Shown: one piece after another, positions 63,506-64,000 of the stretch
Layout: every line of letters begins with the position of its first letter
Numbering within the stretch: position 1 is the first letter of the stretch
DNA from: Pseudooceanicola nanhaiensis DSM 18065
GTDB taxonomy: Bacteria; Pseudomonadota; Alphaproteobacteria; Rhodobacterales; Rhodobacteraceae
DNA length: 64,000 bases
Assembly (NCBI RefSeq): GCF_000688295.1
Contig: NZ_JHZF01000013.1
Coordinates: forward strand, 806,001-870,000
Direction of reading: 5' to 3'
The notes under the pieces: model-generated
What the model saw: the letters and a program-made list of their open reading frames with translations, nothing else
What the model was told of the DNA's origin: nothing
Database searches by the model: none
Made by a program: the position numbers and the translations under genes

Positions 63506-63890
63506 CGGAGCGCCCTCGCTGAGGGTGCTCATCGTCGAGGACAACGTCTTCATCGCGCTCGATCTCGAGGCGCAGATCATGGACATGGGGCACGCGGTCG
63601 TCGGTCTGGCCGCAACCGCGAAGGCCGCGATCGAGACCTCCCGCAGGACCCGCCCCGATGTCGCGATCGTCGACCTCCAGCTTGCAGACGGCAGCCGGGG
63701 ACAGGACGTGGCTCTCGTGCTGCGGGAGGAGATGCAGATCCCCTCCATCATCGTGAGCGGAAGCCTGCACCAGGTGACCGAAGCGGACATGGCGGCGATC
63801 CGGCCGCTGGCGATGCTCTCGAAACCTCTGTTCCCCGAGGAACTGCGTCAGGTCTTCGCGGGGGCCTGCGCCTCGCGCAGCGCTGTTTGA
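63471..63890 (+). CDS. Single-domain response regulator
   Basis: The 139-residue protein is a receiver domain only: LRVLIVEDNVFIALDLEAQI with the acidic pair Glu23/Asp24, AIVDLQL with the phospho-acceptor Asp68, and SKPLFPEEL with Lys118. There is no output domain. It overlaps the end of the kinase gene in another frame, so the kinase is its likely phosphodonor. Such receivers pass phosphate to a further protein, or act through protein contacts, as in general stress response and phosphorelay systems of alphaproteobacteria. The rest of the window (63891-64000) shows no gene. Confidence 0.9.
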   Translation: MAGEPASSSPNDGAPSLRVLIVEDNVFIALDLEAQIMDMGHAVVGLAATAKAAIETSRRTRPDVAIVDLQLADGSRGQDVALVLREEMQIPSIIVSGSLHQVTEADMAAIRPLAMLSKPLFPEELRQVFAGACASRSAV

Positions 63891-64000
63891 CGGCGGCATA
63901 GTCTCTTCACCTTCATCACCGACACGCCCGGACCTTCTTGCCATTGGAGGGCGAGAAACGGTCGTCGCCCCTTGCATCCATCTCTTTAACATCCATATAC

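Overview
The window is 64 kb of GC-rich chromosome from an alphaproteobacterium, most likely a member of the Rhodobacteraceae. This rests on overall gene content and protein character: the order rpsT, dnaA, dnaN, recF, then gyrB; a MutL that carries the endonuclease motif of MutH-lacking bacteria; PuuD-type urate hydroxylase; TRAP and branched-chain ABC uptake systems; HWE/HisKA_2-type kinases; and a CCTCCGGCGGGAGT intergenic repeat that I associate with this family. No rRNA, tRNA, CRISPR array, prophage or insertion sequence was recognised. The only patch with clearly foreign-looking composition is a roughly 1.5 kb segment around an Mrr-type restriction gene (about 43.7-45.2 kb).

Layout. 1-4.3 kb: end of a glutaryl-CoA dehydrogenase-like gene, rsmD with a ferredoxin-reductase-type flavoprotein, a peroxiredoxin, and a membrane-bound LytTR regulator divergent from two small membrane-protein genes. 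4.5-8.2 kb: a tight leftward run (ridA, glycerophosphodiesterase, N-acyltransferase, pterin dehydratase, mscS). 8.2-11.3 kb: a type I secretion ABC/HlyD pair. 11.5-15.2 kb: MlaA lipoprotein and MlaC-like protein, then PBP1A. 15.4-17.2 kb: glnK-amtB. 17.2-19.9 kb: rhodanese and persulfide-dioxygenase-like hydrolase, and puuD. 20-23.2 kb: mutL-rmuC. 23.4-30 kb: a fused hydantoinase/oxoprolinase divergent from a TRAP transporter. 30-43.7 kb: L,D-transpeptidase, MarR regulator, rpsT, dnaA, SH3 protein, dnaN, recF, VOC protein, LysE exporter, a secreted caspase-TPR protein, gyrB. 43.7-45.2 kb: the mrr island.

45.2-54.7 kb is the most coherent accessory system: an acyl-CoA synthetase with a TetR regulator, a complete branched-chain-type ABC importer (two ATPases, binding protein, two permeases), and an SDR dehydrogenase with a class B flavin monooxygenase. 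I found the same 16-bp inverted repeat (best form CATACTTTCAAGTATG) in front of all three transcription units. It sits over or next to the promoters and no full copy was noticed elsewhere in the window. This predicts one TetR-controlled regulon for import, oxidation and CoA activation of a carbonyl or acid-yielding substrate. Two of the three units also start with a very short leader reading frame whose stop overlaps the first gene's start.

55-64 kb looks like a stress and signalling region: a cold-shock protein overlapping a fatty-acid desaturase whose start is problematic, small unknown proteins, a Crp/Fnr regulator, a secreted protein of five C-x10-C repeats next to a transglutaminase-like protein that lacks the canonical His, and two divergent HWE/HisKA_2 kinases with a single-domain response regulator.

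Limits: names come from motif reading and memory of families, not from database searches. Promoters, operators and hairpins were found by eye and none has been tested computationally.
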